Part shown: positions 9,530 through 17,724 of the stretch, one piece after another
Layout of the letters: each line of letters starts with the position of its first letter
How positions within the stretch are numbered: position 1 is the first letter of the stretch
Assembly: GCF_042675705.1 (NCBI RefSeq)
Contig: NZ_JBHTJJ010000001.1
DNA: 64,000 nucleotides
Direction: 5' to 3' (one strand)
Source: Ruegeria arenilitoris
Lineage (GTDB): Bacteria; Pseudomonadota; Alphaproteobacteria; Rhodobacterales; Rhodobacteraceae
Position numbers and translations under genes: made by a program
Notes under the pieces: generated by a model
Databases searched by the model: none
Seen by the model: only the letters and a program-made list of their open reading frames with translations
What the model was told of the DNA's origin: nothing

Positions 9530-10924
9530 TCAGTTGAACTTGATCGATGAAAGGTCGACACCCGCCGCCGCCAGCGCATCGCTGGATTTCGGTCGGATAC
9601 CGGTCGGCATGAAGCGCCCAAGGATGTTGCCGGCCTCGTCCTTGCCTTCACGTTTGAAGACGAAGATGTCCTGCATGGTCACGATATCGCCCTCCATGCC
9701 GGTGATCTCGGCAATCGAGGTGACACGGCGCGTACCATCAGACAGGCGGTTCAATTGCAGAACGAAGTGAATTGCCGAAGCGATGGTCGCGCGGATGGCT
9801 GCATGCGGCAGCTCTAGCCCGCCCATCTGCACCATCTGCTCGACCCGCGAAAGCGCATCGCGCGGGCTGTTGGCGTGTACCGTCGTCATCGACCCGTCAT
9901 GGCCGGTATTCATCGCCTGCAACATGTCGAATGCTTCAGAGCCGCGCACCTCGCCGATGATGATCCGATCAGGACGCATCCGCAGCGCGTTTCGCACAAG
10001 GTCTCGTTGGACAACGGCGCCAGTACCGTCGAGGCCAGCAGGCCGTGTTTCCATGCGCAAGACATGTTCCTGCTGAAGCTGAAGTTCTGCCGCGTCTTCA
10101 ATCGTGACGATCCGCTCCCGAGGGCTGATATACGACGACAATGCATTCAGCATCGTGGTCTTGCCCGATCCGGTTCCGCCCGAGATCAGCACGTTCATCT
10201 TGGCTTCAACCAATCCCCGCAGCAGCTTGGCCGCGCTTTCGTTCAAGGCCTCATTCTTGATCAGTCGTTCCATCGTCAGCGGAACCCGCGAGAATTTTCG
10301 AATGGACAGCGCCGGCCCGTCCAGTGCGCAGGGCCGAATGATCGCGTTGACGCGGCTGCCATCTTCCAACCGCGCATCCACCCACGGTTGCCGTTCATCA
10401 ATACGGCGACCAATCCGGCTGACGATCTTGTCGATGATCCGCAGCAGATGACGTTCGTCCCGGAAGCGTGCCGATGTCTTTTCGAGGATGCCGGAGCGCT
10501 CGACAAAAATCTGCGTGTGGCCGTTCACGAGGATATCGTTGATCGTGGGGTCGGCCAACAACGGTTCCAGCGGACCCAGTCCAAGCACTTCGTGCATCAG
10601 CTCTTCGACAAGCTGCTTGACCTCCTCGCTGCGCATCGCACGGCCTTCGGCACGCAGCAGTTCGGTAACATGTCGCCCAATTTCGCCCCGCAGCGTTTCT
10701 TCCTCGACCTTTTCGATAACGGCGAGGTTCAGCTTGTCCAGCAAGGAGTTATGCAGTCGCGCCTTCAGATCTATCCGATCGTTCTGGATGTCATGCATCA
10801 ATACGAGGTCATCGCCGGAGCCATGAACCGGCTTGCCGATCTGAGCAAACTGCCTGGTGTCCAACGGCACAACTTTCGAAGCGTCTGGTTTTTCCTGGCC
10901 TGGTCGGTCGAATTCTCGAAACAT
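9530..10924 (-). CDS. tadA: Tad/Flp pilus assembly ATPase TadA (CpaF)
   Basis: A 464-residue secretion ATPase of the VirB11/GspE superfamily that powers Flp pilus extension from the cytoplasm. It shows Walker A GGTGSGKTT, Walker B RIIIGEVRG, the Asp/His boxes and the C-terminal AITGMEGDIVTMQDIF segment typical of CpaF. The N-terminal ~60 residues are a variable linker. It is 46 bp downstream of cpaE and leads directly into tadB, so the order CpaE-CpaF-TadB-TadC is standard. Confidence 0.94.
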   Translation of the reverse strand: MFREFDRPGQEKPDASKVVPLDTRQFAQIGKPVHGSGDDLVLMHDIQNDRIDLKARLHNSLLDKLNLAVIEKVEEETLRGEIGRHVTELLRAEGRAMRSEEVKQLVEELMHEVLGLGPLEPLLADPTINDILVNGHTQIFVERSGILEKTSARFRDERHLLRIIDKIVSRIGRRIDERQPWVDARLEDGSRVNAIIRPCALDGPALSIRKFSRVPLTMERLIKNEALNESAAKLLRGLVEAKMNVLISGGTGSGKTTMLNALSSYISPRERIVTIEDAAELQLQQEHVLRMETRPAGLDGTGAVVQRDLVRNALRMRPDRIIIGEVRGSEAFDMLQAMNTGHDGSMTTVHANSPRDALSRVEQMVQMGGLELPHAAIRATIASAIHFVLQLNRLSDGTRRVTSIAEITGMEGDIVTMQDIFVFKREGKDEAGNILGRFMPTGIRPKSSDALAAAGVDLSSIKFN

Positions 10925-10970
10925 CTACTTAACCTTCTGCAAATATTTAACTATTCCGAAACAGTCTGCC

Positions 10971-12176
10971 TCAGTGCTGGCCGACCCGAGGCGGCAATGA
11001 CAGGCATGTCTCGTGCGCCAGCTTTCGGATTGCGCGTGTCATGGGTGCACGGGATGAAACATCTTCCAACGGCACGCCCCGATCGACCGACTCGCGTACC
11101 GTGCGCTCGTCGCGCGGCACCCAAAATGCAAAGTCCTTTTCAAGGAGTTTTGCCGCCGCTCTGTGGTGCGCCGCCGGAATGATGGGTTTCTTTTCAAGGT
11201 TGGCGACCAGTTGAATTTCCAGCGCTGGGTTTTCCGCTTGGTAGAAATCCATCAGCTTGCGGGCCGAGCGAACGGACGGAACGGCAACGTCCGTCACCAA
11301 ATATAGGCGGTCCGCTTGCGTCAGGACGGGCGTAATCCATTCCACCAGCGCCCGCGGCAAATCTACCACGACGTAGTCATGGGTACGTTTCAGGGAATCC
11401 AGAATGGCCGAAATCTGCTCTTCCTTGATTGCAGTCAACGGACCATAGCGCGACGGAGCCGCGAGGATATCGACCCCGCAGGGCGACTTGACCATTGCCT
11501 GTTCCAAAAAGGCACTGTCGGGAATGCTGCCTTCCATGGCCATACGCCACATCGCGTCGCTTTCGGCGACATCCATCAGGGCCGCAATCGAGCCGAACTG
11601 AAAGTCCAGATCCACCAGCGCAACCGAGTTCGACGCCGTCTTTTTCAGGAATCCGGCCTTGGATTGAAGCTCGTTCGCCATATTGGCCGCAACCAAGGAC
11701 GATCCGACGCCACCACGAGATTTGCCAACCGCGATCAACTTGCCAAGTGTGGCTTGTCCACCCCAAACGGCGGGAAGCTGCGCCTGCCGCCGGGCACGGA
11801 TCGCATCCACCTGCGGAATGATCTCCTCATGGATTGCATTGCGCGGCAGCACGTCATCAACTCCAAGCTTTTTGAGCTGTCGGGCCTTCTCAAGCGGCAG
11901 ATCTTCGGACGCCAGCGCGATAATGATCGCATTGGGCATGCGCGCATCACAAATTTGCTGTGCGGTCTGCAACAGCTCGGGCGAACTGTCATCCACATCA
12001 AACAGAACCACGTCATGACGCGCTGACAAGGCAACGGCCGTCCCGTTGACCCGCGCGACAGTGTCCTTGCGGCCCGTAAAGCGGCAATTGCTCAGCCCCT
12101 CCAACGAGGTTTCGATTGCCGCGAAAATCTCTTCGTCCGGTGAAATCAACAGCACTGAAATCTGCTTGGCACTCAT
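10971..12176 (-). CDS. cpaE: Tad pilus localisation protein CpaE/TadZ
   Basis: A 401-residue MinD/ParA-like ATPase of the CpaE/TadZ family, which places the tad machine in the cell. Residues 1-130 resemble a degenerate response-regulator receiver domain (VLLISPDEEIFAAIE, VVLFDVDDSSPEL). The ATPase domain starts around residue 145 with a deviant Walker A (GKSRGGVGSS) and includes VALVDLDFQFGSIA and VVVDLPRA. The C-terminal LPPRVGQH extension is short. It lies between tadE and cpaF. Confidence 0.88.
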   Translation of the reverse strand: MSAKQISVLLISPDEEIFAAIETSLEGLSNCRFTGRKDTVARVNGTAVALSARHDVVLFDVDDSSPELLQTAQQICDARMPNAIIIALASEDLPLEKARQLKKLGVDDVLPRNAIHEEIIPQVDAIRARRQAQLPAVWGGQATLGKLIAVGKSRGGVGSSLVAANMANELQSKAGFLKKTASNSVALVDLDFQFGSIAALMDVAESDAMWRMAMEGSIPDSAFLEQAMVKSPCGVDILAAPSRYGPLTAIKEEQISAILDSLKRTHDYVVVDLPRALVEWITPVLTQADRLYLVTDVAVPSVRSARKLMDFYQAENPALEIQLVANLEKKPIIPAAHHRAAAKLLEKDFAFWVPRDERTVRESVDRGVPLEDVSSRAPMTRAIRKLAHETCLSLPPRVGQH

Positions 12177-12187
12177 GACTCTTCTCC

Positions 12188-12826
12188 TTACTCAACGGCA
12201 CCGATGGCAAGATCCTCGGCCGGGACGGATGTGCTCATCGTTGGGATTGAAATGGTGTTGGGGCTACTGGCGGATATGGCAGGGTTGCCAGCAGCAAGGG
12301 CGACCAGCGGCCCAATTGGCAGCGCGAAATCGTAGTCCAGGTTTACCAGTTCGGCTGTAACTACCGGCGTATAGGGTCCACCAAGAAAACCAAGACGAGG
12401 ATCGTGCGAATAGGTGATTTGCACATTTGCCGCGGTGGCTCCGGGCGGCAGCAGCATTTCGATCTCGTCCCAGATCCGGCTGCCATAGGCGGTTGATGCG
12501 TCAAGCTGACACGGCGCCGGCAGGTTCGGAGTGGCGCAGATGCTGCCACTGCGGCACAGCGCGCCGAACTTGGTTGTTGCGGGGGCGCCACCGGCCAGCG
12601 TGTGCGTGGCCGGCATCGCGCCACACAGGGGCGGCCCGACCGTGGCAAGCCGAGAGGCTTTTTGCATCGCTTTCTGCGCCATCGTCGTGGACCAGTAGAG
12701 CCGTCCGTACTCGAGAATTCCAAACACGAGCACCAGGAACAACGGAACGACCATGCCCAGCTCGACCAGTGCCGATCCATGTTCACGTCGCCAGAAAGCG
12801 CGCAGCATATTCAGGTTACCCGTCAT
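12188..12826 (-). CDS. TadE-like pseudopilin
   Basis: A 212-residue TadE-family protein. Near the N-terminus REHGSALVELGMVVPLF is the prepilin-like cleavage and membrane segment (cleavage expected after the Gly of HGSALVE). The rest is periplasmic and contains several cysteines around residues 70-105 (CGAMPA, CRSGSICATP, CQLDA) that may form disulfides. The ATG overlaps the stop of the upstream TadF-like gene by 4 bp. TadE/TadF are minor pilins processed by the same peptidase as Flp (known). Confidence 0.8.
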   Translation of the reverse strand: MTGNLNMLRAFWRREHGSALVELGMVVPLFLVLVFGILEYGRLYWSTTMAQKAMQKASRLATVGPPLCGAMPATHTLAGGAPATTKFGALCRSGSICATPNLPAPCQLDASTAYGSRIWDEIEMLLPPGATAANVQITYSHDPRLGFLGGPYTPVVTAELVNLDYDFALPIGPLVALAAGNPAISASSPNTISIPTMSTSVPAEDLAIGAVE

Positions 12827-13314
12827 ACCCCAAACACCCGGCTCTGATCCGAGATCTCGGTGTCGAGAGGACCCAGCGTTGCCCCAAAAAGGCTGAAAAC
12901 ATTTCCAAACAGGTATTCGATCCGGATCTGAGCCGTGACCTCGACCACCGAAGTCGGATTGATCCGGTACACGCCAGCCCTCGAGATACAGCGCGGCGTG
13001 ACGTCGATGACGGTTGTGCCATGCGGCATGATCGACGAACCGCCCAACTGGTTTTGGACGATGTCCGTGGCCAGAGCGTCATAGCTGCCGACTCCGCCCG
13101 CTGCGCACAAGTCCAACGGCGCGATCCGCGCGATCATACGCGAGGCGTCACGCACACCGGCCGACGTTGCCTGATGAATCCAAGTGATACGCCCACCTTC
13201 GATGATCACGGCAAAGAACAGCAGGATCAACGGAAGTACGATCCCGAACTCGACCATCGGGGCGCCGGCCTCGCACGACCGCAACCGTCGGATATGTCGA
13301 ACGAGCCGAGTCAT
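12823..13314 (-). CDS. TadE/TadF-like pseudopilin
   Basis: A 163-residue protein with the prepilin-type N-terminus CEAGAPMVEFGIVLPLILLFFAVIIEGGRI and a periplasmic remainder. It belongs to the TadE-like family; calling it TadF rests on its position between TadG and TadE. It overlaps both neighbours by 4 bp (TadG stop and TadE start), so the three minor-pilin genes are translationally coupled. Confidence 0.77.
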   Translation of the reverse strand: MTRLVRHIRRLRSCEAGAPMVEFGIVLPLILLFFAVIIEGGRITWIHQATSAGVRDASRMIARIAPLDLCAAGGVGSYDALATDIVQNQLGGSSIMPHGTTVIDVTPRCISRAGVYRINPTSVVEVTAQIRIEYLFGNVFSLFGATLGPLDTEISDQSRVFGV

Positions 13315-14792
13315 CGATACAACCTCACGACATCGCGAAAAATGCCATCATCGCTGCTGCCACCTACTCCACCACCGACCTGCTCGACCACCTCGACATA
13401 GATGTCAAAATCAGTCCCCGAGGATTCTTCGAGCGGCTGGATCAGGAAAACCTTTACAAACTCCTGCACCGGAACGTTCTCCGCGCGTCCCGCGACCGGA
13501 TTGGCACCGCAGTTTATGGCGGCTGCGATAAATGTGCGGCGGTCAGGGTCGTCCAGCGTTGTGCTCGCGCATTGCGGGCGGCCGGACTCGCTGCGCCCGA
13601 ACAGCACATCACCCGTACCAGCCCTGGCGATCTCGTCGAGATACATTTCGTATCGCGTGTTACCCGCCGGGTTACCCAGCGGGTGCGGCGTCAGATCATT
13701 GGCCGGACCGTCGCCATAGTTCATGTCCAGATAGGCCGCTTTGCCGGAGGTCCAGACACCGTTTCCAAAACGGCCGCCATGCGCGCAGGTGCCGGCGGCG
13801 AAGCAATCGTCGGGCGGAAACGGCATCGAGTCGGTCGAAACCTCGGGATTGTTCTTCAGACAGCTTCCGCCAGAGTTTTCCCAGCCCGCGATGACCTGCG
13901 GTCCGGGCGCATAATCTTCATCATTCTTGAGTTTGCTCATCGTCGAGTGGAAAATATCGAACCGTGAATTGTAGATTGCGCTGCCAATGCCATTGCGCTG
14001 ACCAGGTTCGGTATCAACACCGCGCTGAGACACGCATTGCGTCAGGTTTCCATGGGCCGCGATCAGGCAGATATAGAGTTTTGATCCGGTCTGCCCTGCG
14101 CAAGGACCGTTTGGGTTGATGCCGATGTCCGTCGGGTCGAGGAAACCAAAATTCCCCGGCCCCCAAGCGGCACCGTTACCTCCAGTGCGCAACTTGATGG
14201 TTGACCCTTTGTTTGCATTCGCGGTCCAACCGGGAGGGATGCAGAACATCAACGGCGTCACATCACAGGCATATTGGGTGTAACCCGCAATCGCGACAGC
14301 CTCGACATCCTCATCCGGACGCGTGACGCCCAACAAGTCAGCGAGCGCCCGACCGAACGGAAGGAAAACGGTTCTAGGGGTCGCGGTCACCTCAACCAGA
14401 ACGGCCAGAGCGGGATCGGTCGTCACAAACCCATCGACTGGATCATTGTCATCCGGATCGGCGGCAGGATCGGGCAGTCCCGACAGAAACCGCAGAGAAT
14501 AATCTGCGGCCGTCCCCAGATCTTGGCTGCCCTCGGCAAAGAACTGGGAGTCTTCGATCATTCCGGCTGCAGCGGCCGTGGCGCGTGTGATCGCATCACT
14601 ACCGCCATCCAGTTCTCCGGCGGCGGCCAGAGCCACGTGATCGGTATAAGCCTGCAGGTCGGTCTGCGTAGAAGCCAGTCGCCCAAGATCAAAGGTCAGC
14701 GCCGCCATGCCAACGATCACGGTCATGCAAATTCCGACGAAAACCAGAATGGTCCCCTGTTCGTCGTCCTTTATGTTGCGCAGCGTGGGCAT
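13311..14792 (-). CDS. TadG-like pilus assembly protein
   Basis: A large (493-residue) TadG-related envelope protein. It starts with DDEQGTILVFVGICMTVIVGMAALTFDLGRLAS, the TadE/G-type membrane anchor, followed by a long periplasmic region with many cysteines (CDVTPLMFCIPPG, CAGQTGSKLYICL, CLKNNPEVS, CFAAGTCAHGG). ATG 14792 is preferred over an upstream in-frame start at 14849, because a GAGG element precedes it and the longer form would overlap cpaB. Proteins of this type often carry a von Willebrand-like fold; I cannot see a clean MIDAS motif. Confidence 0.75.
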   Translation of the reverse strand: MPTLRNIKDDEQGTILVFVGICMTVIVGMAALTFDLGRLASTQTDLQAYTDHVALAAAGELDGGSDAITRATAAAAGMIEDSQFFAEGSQDLGTAADYSLRFLSGLPDPAADPDDNDPVDGFVTTDPALAVLVEVTATPRTVFLPFGRALADLLGVTRPDEDVEAVAIAGYTQYACDVTPLMFCIPPGWTANANKGSTIKLRTGGNGAAWGPGNFGFLDPTDIGINPNGPCAGQTGSKLYICLIAAHGNLTQCVSQRGVDTEPGQRNGIGSAIYNSRFDIFHSTMSKLKNDEDYAPGPQVIAGWENSGGSCLKNNPEVSTDSMPFPPDDCFAAGTCAHGGRFGNGVWTSGKAAYLDMNYGDGPANDLTPHPLGNPAGNTRYEMYLDEIARAGTGDVLFGRSESGRPQCASTTLDDPDRRTFIAAAINCGANPVAGRAENVPVQEFVKVFLIQPLEESSGTDFDIYVEVVEQVGGGVGGSSDDGIFRDVVRLYR

Positions 14793-14811
14793 GAACAGAC
14801 CTCGAGAGCGA

Positions 14812-15636
14812 TCAGTTGGACACGGTTGCATTCGCGGGGTTGCCGGCAACAGGAACTTCCTGGACGTCCGTGGTGCCCCGACGCACCTTCACGATCGGCT
14901 TGGGCGCGCCCTCTGCAACCGGCGACTTTTCAAGCAGAATGTCGCTGAGGCGGATGGCCTCCAACGGCTTGTCTTCCTGGATATGCAGCGACCGAAGCGA
15001 CAGGCTGAGTTGCCCAGCCTTCTGAGCCAATGCCAACCGCTGTCCCTGGTCCGGCGTGACTTCGACAGTCACCGTTCGGGCAATCCCGGGCTGGTCGACA
15101 TCTTCATCTGCCGTCTGATCAACCCCAATGACACGGATGTTTTGCAGGATCGTCACCGCCCGCAGCGACTCGTTCTTGCCCTGCGTCAGCACGATATCAA
15201 CAAAGTCACCTGGTGTGACGAACCCGCCAACACCGGTCTGCGCATCCACATTGATGGCCATTGCACGATTGTTCTCGCCCAAGGTCTGAACGATGGTGAC
15301 CTTCTCACCGAAGTCAGAAACCTTTGATGCCAACAGGATTTCACCCTGCGCCAACGCGCGCTTGGCGCGTCGCGGGTCGACACCTGCTGTGGGCAGAACA
15401 TCTTCGAAACTTGTAAACACACCTGCCGGCACAGAATCCGCCGGCCAGTCGATGGCTGTCAACTTGTGACCTTCAATCGGAGATCCGAACGGGATCTCTT
15501 CTGCTGCGGCGACCACGCGAACGATTGTCGGATCAGCGGCGGCCTGGCTCCGTCTCAGCTGCTCCTGCGCAATCATCACGGCGCCACCCGCCAGACCCAC
15601 GCCAAGAATAGTCATCATCAAGGATTTCAATCGCAT
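14812..15636 (-). CDS. cpaB: Flp pilus assembly protein CpaB/RcpC
   Basis: A 274-residue CpaB/RcpC protein with an N-terminal membrane segment (MTILGVGLAGGAVMIAQEQL) and a SAF-type domain (VVAAAEEIPFGSPIEGHKL...) followed by RcpC β-domains (NVDAQTGVGGFVTPGDFVDIVLT). It is periplasmic and is thought to support the secretin. The start at 15636 has a GGAGGG RBS; an upstream in-frame start at 15684 lacks one. In many tad loci the secretin gene rcpA/cpaC follows directly, but here TadG follows instead. Confidence 0.87.
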   Translation of the reverse strand: MRLKSLMMTILGVGLAGGAVMIAQEQLRRSQAAADPTIVRVVAAAEEIPFGSPIEGHKLTAIDWPADSVPAGVFTSFEDVLPTAGVDPRRAKRALAQGEILLASKVSDFGEKVTIVQTLGENNRAMAINVDAQTGVGGFVTPGDFVDIVLTQGKNESLRAVTILQNIRVIGVDQTADEDVDQPGIARTVTVEVTPDQGQRLALAQKAGQLSLSLRSLHIQEDKPLEAIRLSDILLEKSPVAEGAPKPIVKVRRGTTDVQEVPVAGNPANATVSN

Positions 15637-15746
15637 AGATCCCTCCAAATAGCCGGGGCGGTCATTTTGAAAACGTGGGGCCAAGCCTCGGCTGAAACTG
15701 AGTCACGCGGGACGCCGAATGCCGAGACTGGGTTGTTTCTGGCTTC

Positions 15747-15764
15747 CCGCCGTCCTCGCGGCGG
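15747..15764 (-). terminator. GC hairpin between flp pilin and cpaB (attenuator candidate)
   Basis: A 6-bp CCGCCG/CGGCGG stem with a 6-nt loop lies 35 bp after the pilin stop. There is no U-run after it on the minus strand, so it is more likely a partial terminator or a 3'-end stabiliser. Such an element would let pilin mRNA outnumber the downstream machine mRNA. Confidence 0.35.
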
Positions 15765-15798
15765 AAAACCAGTTGCTTTTCAGGCTAAAACAGCAGGA

Positions 15799-15981
15799 TT
15801 ACGGCCGTGTCGCAGCCGTGTTGGCGTCATTGAAGTTGGTGTTGGTTGTGCCGCCCAGACCGGTCAGCAGGGTCCCGCCAACAGCGATCGCAATGAACAG
15901 TGCGATACCGTATTCGACAAGAGTGGCGCCACGCTCGTCACGGCGCAGACGAATAAAAAGACTACGAATTGCCTTCGACAT
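15799..15981 (-). CDS. Flp-type IVb major pilin
   Basis: A 60-residue Flp pilin, the structural subunit of the tad pilus. After a short basic leader (LFIRLRRDERG) comes the Flp motif ATLVEYGIALFIAIAVGG, with cleavage expected between Gly and Ala and the conserved Glu-Tyr pair after it. The remainder is a short polar tail rich in Asn and Thr. A GGAG RBS precedes the ATG by about 9 nt. It is the first gene of the leftward tad cluster, with a palindrome in its 5' region at 16010-16026. Confidence 0.92.
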   Translation of the reverse strand: MSKAIRSLFIRLRRDERGATLVEYGIALFIAIAVGGTLLTGLGGTTNTNFNDANTAATRP

Positions 15982-16009
15982 GATTTGAACTCCAGTTTGT
16001 ACTCATTAA

Positions 16010-16026
16010 TGTGCGAATTTCGCACA
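16010..16026. promoter_or_regulatory. 17-bp palindrome upstream of the Flp pilin gene
   Basis: TGTGCGA-ATT-TCGCACA is a perfect inverted repeat with 7-bp arms, ending 28 bp before the pilin start codon. Its position fits an operator near the promoter or a hairpin in the mRNA leader. Whether the LuxR regulator at 6077 binds it is untested. Confidence 0.45.
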
Positions 16027-16220
16027 GGAACGAGGGTTCCCCCGTCAGTTCAAATCGTAGCGAGCCCGCATCTGGCAAACCTCCCCACAAACGAAAAGGA
16101 TTTCCCGTTTAACGCGAGAATTCGTTCATTTTGGCTTTTTTGTGGCGGGATTTTTGCGCGAAATGGCGCGAGTCAACCTCAGCTTTTGAGCTTCAAGCGG
16201 GCCAATATCAAAGTGTTTTT

Positions 16221-16232
16221 GAGCGGGTAGCG
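16221..16232 (+). repeat. Left attachment-site copy (attL candidate)
   Basis: GAGCGGGTAGCG is identical, and in the same orientation, to 29394-29405 in the 3' end of tRNA-Gly. It lies 144 bp before the integrase start and upstream of the pilin promoter, where the far end of a tRNA-targeted island is expected. Twelve bases is short for such a site. Confidence 0.55.
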
Positions 16233-16237
16233 CGCAC

Positions 16238-16257
16238 CATGTTGCTGTTGCAACATG
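16238..16257. repeat. Inverted repeat CATGTTGC/GCAACATG, left island end
   Basis: Two perfect 8-bp arms separated by TGTT. The same arm pairing recurs without a loop at 28477-28490 near the other end of the island, suggesting one protein recognises both. Two TGTCGCAA copies (16256-16263 and 16329-16336) lie beside it and may be further protein sites. Confidence 0.45.
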
Positions 16258-16352
16258 TCGCAAACTGTCCGATCAACCCAATGCAGGTTGCAAAACGCGA
16301 CCGCCGACTGTAGCACGGTGTTGCAGAGTGTCGCAACTTAACGCGGCGCAAG

Positions 16353-16373
16353 TGTGGGGCAAAGTGTGGGGCA
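16353..16373 (+). promoter_or_regulatory. Paired TGTGGGGCA motifs, left (integrase arm-site candidates)
   Basis: Two copies of TGTGGGGCA start at 16353 and 16365, 12 bp apart, directly before the integrase start. The same pair with the same spacing occurs at 29316-29336 near the right end. Arm-type sites for a tyrosine integrase are the simplest reading. Confidence 0.45.
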
Positions 16374-16376
16374 GTT

Positions 16377-17624
16377 ATGGCAAGAGGCATAAACCGCCTG
16401 TCAGCGGCACAGGTCAAAAACGCCGCGCCCGGTTCCGTCGTTCAGGACGGTGGCGGGCTGTTTCTCAAGAAGTCACAGGCCGGAGGGCGCTGGTTCTATC
16501 GGTTCCAGCTCAACGGAAAGCGGCGGGACATGGGGCTGGGGTCTTACCCAGACATGTCCTTATCGGATGCGCGCAAGGAGCGATCGAAGTGGGCGGCTTG
16601 CTGTGAGCGTTGAATCGACCCGATCTTAGAGCGCGACCGCCTGCGGCGTGAGGCCGAGGCCGGTCAGGAAGATCCGACGTTCGCGGAAATGGCGCAGATC
16701 GTTTTCGAGGGGCGAAGGGAAAGGTTGCGCGGCGACGGAACGCGCGGCCAATGGTTCTCGCCCATCAAGAACCACATCATTCCCAAGATCGGGAACAGGC
16801 GGATCAGCACCTTGACCCAGCGGGACATTCACGACGCGCTCAAGCCGATCTGGCGCACAAAGCACGAGACTGCCGACAAGGCCATGTACCGGACGCGCAT
16901 GGTGCTGCGGCAGGCGAAGTTGATGGGGTTCGAGGCTGAGCCGTTCATCTGCGATGCGGCCCGCCACATGCTCGGGTATGTCGAGCGGGTTCAAAAGCCC
17001 CTGCCCGCGACACCATGGCAGGACATACCGGATCTGTACGCGCGCCTATCCGAACATCTGCACCCGTCATATCTCGCCCTGCGCTTCACGATCTTGACCG
17101 CGGCGCGCGGGATGCCGGTGCGCGGGGCCCGGTTCGATGAAATCGACGGCGACGTGTGGACGGTGCCGAAAGAGCGCATGAAAGGCCAGCGCGGCAAGGT
17201 TCAGGACTTCCGCATCCCGCTCTCGGACGAGTCCATGCGCGTCGTAGATCTGTGCCGGTCCCTGCGCCGCAATGACTTCCTGTTCCCCAGCCCGCGCGTC
17301 AACAAGGGCGTCAGCGACGTGGCCATGGCAAAGGTTCTGAAACATCTGGGCGAAGAGGGCCGGATACACGGGTTCCGGTCGTCCTTCCGAATGTGGATCC
17401 AAGACAACGAGGCGGCCAGCTACGAGGTTGCGGAAAGCGCCCTAGCCCATATCGTCGGGAACAAGGTCGAACGCGCTTATGCTCGGTCAGACCTGCTCGA
17501 AAAGCGGCGCATCCTCATGCAGAAATGGGCGGATTTCGTCACCCAGGCGGAAAGCAACGTGGTGGAGCTCCGCAGATGCAGAACAACAGGAGCGGCTCAA
17601 CCCGACAATACACCAAGACTTTGA
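16377..17624 (+). pseudogene. Tyrosine recombinase/integrase (DUF4102 type) with in-frame TGA
   Basis: A P4-type integrase reading frame interrupted by one in-frame TGA at 16611-16613. Before it is an intact DUF4102 N-terminus (INRLSAAQVKNAAPGSVVQD, then GLGSYPDMSLSDARKERSKW). After it the frame continues without a break (IDPILERDRLRREAEAGQEDPTF), where relatives have Gly-Ile-Asp-Pro, so a GGA to TGA change is likely. The catalytic residues remain: Arg in LTAARG, HGFR with His and Arg, and Tyr in GNKVERAYARSD. The frame spans 415 residues including the stop. An ATG at 16689 could start a shorter protein without the N-terminal domain. A sequencing error cannot be excluded. Confidence 0.85.
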
Positions 17625-17724
17625 CCGGACCACCTAATTGGCCAACACCACTGAAGCCGAGCCAGTCTTGCACGCTCATTGGCAGTCTGTTTGCACGATA
17701 CGGCAACCGGACCGACTGGATGCC

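Noticed and set aside
16611..16613. Selenocysteine at the integrase TGA
   Set aside because: Relatives have Gly here, integrases are not selenoproteins, and no SECIS-like hairpin is evident just after the codon.
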